Shown here: positions 7,331-8,551 of the stretch, piece by piece
How positions within the stretch are numbered: the first letter of the stretch is position 1
How the letters are laid out: every line of letters starts with the position of its first letter
Source: Domibacillus sp.
Lineage (GTDB): Bacteria > Bacillota > Bacilli > Bacillales > Domibacillaceae
Length of the DNA stretch: 8,551 nt
Reading direction: 5' to 3'
Assembly: GCA_031177795.1 (NCBI GenBank)
Contig: JAPSKG010000092.1
Location: 1 to 8,551 of the forward strand
The notes under the pieces: model-generated
Seen by the model: only the letters and a program-made list of their open reading frames with translations
Databases searched by the model: none
Told to the model about the DNA's origin: nothing
Translations under genes and position numbers: made by a program

Positions 7331-7358
7331 AAAGGAATTGATATCGCTTTGTCGAAAA
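7331..7358 (+). promoter_or_regulatory. Probable sigma-H sporulation promoter of spo0A
   Basis: AAAGGAATT (7331-7339) fully matches the sigma-H -35 pattern RNAGGAWWW. At 13-bp spacing the -10 would be CGAAA (7353-7357), one base off HGAAT, and it overlaps the downstream 0A box. A better -10 sequence, AGAAT (7366-7370), is too far away. I see no convincing sigma-A promoter in 7260-7330; vegetative transcription may start elsewhere or from a poor-consensus site. Confidence 0.6.
7350..7356 (+). promoter_or_regulatory. Downstream 0A box overlapping the spo0A promoter -10
   Basis: TGTCGAA, preceded by CTT, is a second exact match to TGNCGAA, in the same orientation as the first and 68 bp downstream of it. 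It overlaps the predicted sigma-H -10, so bound Spo0A could compete with or help RNA polymerase. The direction of the effect cannot be read from sequence. Confidence 0.65.
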
Positions 7359-7379
7359 AACCTTTAGAATAACCTTTAG
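7359..7379 (+). repeat. Tandem direct repeat in the spo0A leader
   Basis: The nine-base unit AACCTTTAG occurs at 7359-7367 and 7371-7379 with AAT between, a 12-base period. It lies downstream of the predicted promoter and just before the ribosome site. TAAAGG at 7330-7335 is complementary to the CCTTTA part of either copy. Function unknown. Confidence 0.5.
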
Positions 7380-7404
7380 GACAGCGATTTAAGGAGGAAA
7401 CAAA

Positions 7405-8181
7405 ATGAGCGACATTAAAGTAGCGATTGTGGATGATAACCGCCAGCTTGTACAATTGCTCGAAGAAGTAATTACCAGCCAGGAAGATATGTCGATTGCG
7501 GGAACGGCTTATAATGGACAAGAATGTTTAACAATGCTTCCAGAATTAGAAGCAGATGTATTAATTTTAGATATTATTATGCCCCACATGGATGGACTGG
7601 CAGTTCTTGAACGGCTTCGGGCAAGTGATCAAAAACAGCCACACGTAATTATGCTTACGGCATTTGGCCAGGAAGATGTAACGAAAAAAGCGGTGGAATT
7701 AGGTGCATCTTATTTTATGTTAAAGCCGTTTGATATGGAAAGCCTGGTTAGCCAAATCCGACAGGTAGCAGGGGTAGACCAGCCGGCAAGGCGCGTTGAA
7801 CGAAAAGAAGAGCCAAAAAAACAAAAGAAAAACATTGATGCCAGCATCACAGCCGTTATTCACGAAATAGGGGTGCCTGCTCACATTAAAGGCTATTTAT
7901 ATTTGCGTGAAGCTATTACCATGGTTTTCAATGATATTGAGCTGCTCGGATCTATTACAAAAGTTTTGTACCCTGAGATTGCAAGAAAGTACAATACAAC
8001 ACCAAGCCGTGTAGAAAGAGCTATTCGCCACGCGATTGAAGTAGCCTGGAGCCGTGGAAACATGGATTCGATTGCTGCGTTGTTTGGATACACAGTATCG
8101 GTTTCCAAGGCGAAACCAACTAACAGTGAATTTATTGCTATGGTAGCGGACAAGCTCCGGATTGAATACATGGCATCATAA
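7405..8181 (+). CDS. spo0A: Spo0A, master response regulator of sporulation initiation
   Basis: Spo0A is the end point of the sporulation phosphorelay; once phosphorylated it binds 0A boxes to activate or repress stationary-phase and sporulation genes. The receiver domain (about 1-123) shows the acidic pair Asp10-Asp11, the phospho-acceptor Asp56 (LILDIIMPHMDG), Thr85 and Lys107 (KPFD). A charged linker (about 124-142, rich in Lys, Arg and Glu) joins it to the Spo0A-specific DNA-binding domain (about 143-258), which begins NIDASITAVIHEIGVPAHIKGY and contains the recognition helix SRVERAIRHAIEVAW (201-215). The 258-residue length is about nine less than B. subtilis, the difference lying in the linker. 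ATG 7405 follows AAGGAGG (7391-7397) at good spacing. The gene is flanked by terminators on both sides and so is probably transcribed alone. Confidence 0.98.
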   Translation: MSDIKVAIVDDNRQLVQLLEEVITSQEDMSIAGTAYNGQECLTMLPELEADVLILDIIMPHMDGLAVLERLRASDQKQPHVIMLTAFGQEDVTKKAVELGASYFMLKPFDMESLVSQIRQVAGVDQPARRVERKEEPKKQKKNIDASITAVIHEIGVPAHIKGYLYLREAITMVFNDIELLGSITKVLYPEIARKYNTTPSRVERAIRHAIEVAWSRGNMDSIAALFGYTVSVSKAKPTNSEFIAMVADKLRIEYMAS

Positions 8182-8192
8182 AGCAGTCGTGA

Positions 8193-8221
8193 CGTTGGTT
8201 TTAGAAATACAGAAGCCAACG
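8193..8221 (+). terminator. First terminator-like hairpin after spo0A
   Basis: CGTTGGTTTT (8193-8202) pairs with GAAGCCAACG (8212-8221), ten pairs including two G-U, with a nine-base loop. The following run AATTTTCAGTTTT is only a weak T tract, so termination here may be partial. Confidence 0.5.
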
Positions 8222-8277
8222 AATTTTCAGTTTTAAACTAAAGATCAATTTCAAAACCAATAAACTTTTACTTGAAT

Positions 8278-8314
8278 GGCCAATGAATTTTTTATTCATG
8301 GGTCTTTTTATTTT
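8278..8314 (+). terminator. Second, stronger terminator after spo0A
   Basis: GGCCAATGAAT (8278-8288) pairs with ATTCATGGGTC (8294-8304), giving ten pairs with one A-G mismatch and one G-U, around a five-T loop. TTTTTATTTT (8305-8314) follows directly. It lies about 100 bases beyond the spo0A stop and backs up the weaker hairpin before it. Confidence 0.75.
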
Positions 8315-8315
8315 G

Positions 8316-8551
8316 TCTTAAGGTGATGAAATTGAAGCTAACAGAACTCGAATTTTATTTGAAAGATTTTCTTATGTAACCAATAATAAAGTGCAAATTT
8401 TATATGCTCGTGTGCTTGGTTTTTATATTTATAATCTAAATTAACTTTTAGCCTTTTGAAAAAAACCATAAAAATTGATGGGTACCGAATTCAACAGATT
8501 TAGAATTTGCAGCAGATGAAAGCGAGATTATTTCTGTAATTCATAAAATGA
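8316..8551 (+). pseudogene. AT-rich region, possible remnant of an OYE-family oxidoreductase gene
   Basis: No intact gene is visible in this stretch. By hand count, 8341-8460 is about 24% G+C, against about 37% in a 60-base sample of spo0A. One frame is open from 8322 to TAA 8442-8444 but has no usable start at its head. It contains RILFERFSYVTNNKVQI, which resembles the N-terminal LFEPF...VxIKNR segment of NADH:flavin oxidoreductases of the old yellow enzyme family. A second frame, open from 8479 to the window end, contains TDLEFAADESEIISVIHK, which resembles the later LT-EEI-x-x-I segment of the same family. B. subtilis has such a gene (yqiG) right after spo0A. The two pieces are in different frames and about 100 residues closer than in an intact enzyme, so this would be a frameshifted, deleted relic. 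The resemblance is from memory and weak; it could be chance. Confidence 0.3.

Noticed and set aside
8284..8298. ARG-box-like palindrome TGAAT-TTTTT-ATTCA
   Set aside because: The two halves match the ARG box but the centre has five bases, not four, and the sequence is the stem-loop of a terminator followed by a T run, far from an arginine gene.
8326..8379. 17-codon ATG-started reading frame preceded by AAGGTG
   Set aside because: The purine run touches the ATG, so spacing is wrong for initiation, and the frame overlaps the more protein-like frame beginning at 8322.
8430..8435. Perfect TATAAT as a promoter -10
   Set aside because: No acceptable -35 stands 16-18 bp upstream, no TG precedes it, and the surrounding sequence is so AT-rich that the match is expected by chance.
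8481..8492. Adjacent KpnI and EcoRI sites (GGTACC then GAATTC), suggesting a cloning or adapter artefact
   Set aside because: No vector, linker or adapter sequence is recognisable on either side and the flanks keep the AT-rich composition; two adjacent sites can occur by chance. Re-reading the raw data over this point would settle it.

Overview
The window is a chromosomal segment of an endospore-forming member of the Bacillaceae. The evidence is gene content and order: xseB (3' end) - ispA - dxs - tlyA/yqxC - argR/ahrC - recN - spoIVB - spo0A, all on the + strand. This is the same order I know from Bacillus subtilis. The proteins also carry Bacillus-type landmarks: a TTG-started Dxs beginning MDLLSI, a 149-residue ArgR, and Spo0A and SpoIVB themselves. 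I cannot name the species from the sequence.

Layout. Positions 1-952 hold the last codons of exonuclease VII small subunit and farnesyl diphosphate synthase. An extended -10 promoter (964-993) lies in the only sizeable gap before dxs. Dxs (1046-2941) directly abuts the TlyA/YqxC methyltransferase (2942-3772), which is followed by a terminator-like hairpin (3785-3829). ArgR has its own leader containing a perfect 10-bp inverted repeat (3859-3890), and recN follows after 18 bp. SpoIVB starts 92 bp further on. A probable sigma-G promoter overlaps the recN stop, and a strong terminator overlaps the spoIVB stop. Spo0A has a 167-bp upstream region with a sigma-H-type -35 and two exact Spo0A-binding (0A) boxes, and it is followed by two terminator hairpins. 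The last ~235 bases are AT-rich, have no intact gene, and may be the eroded remnant of an old-yellow-enzyme-family gene.

Function. IspA and Dxs supply isoprenoids (entry step of the MEP pathway, and prenyl chain elongation to C15). TlyA modifies or matures ribosomes. ArgR controls arginine metabolism and RecN acts in double-strand break repair. SpoIVB and Spo0A belong to sporulation: Spo0A is the master regulator of entry, and SpoIVB is the forespore protease that triggers sigma-K activation.

Overall this is a conserved core-genome neighbourhood. I found no new multi-gene system in it. The points worth a second look are regulatory (argR leader repeat, spo0A promoter architecture, internal terminators), one unusually short protein (SpoIVB), and the decayed sequence downstream of spo0A.
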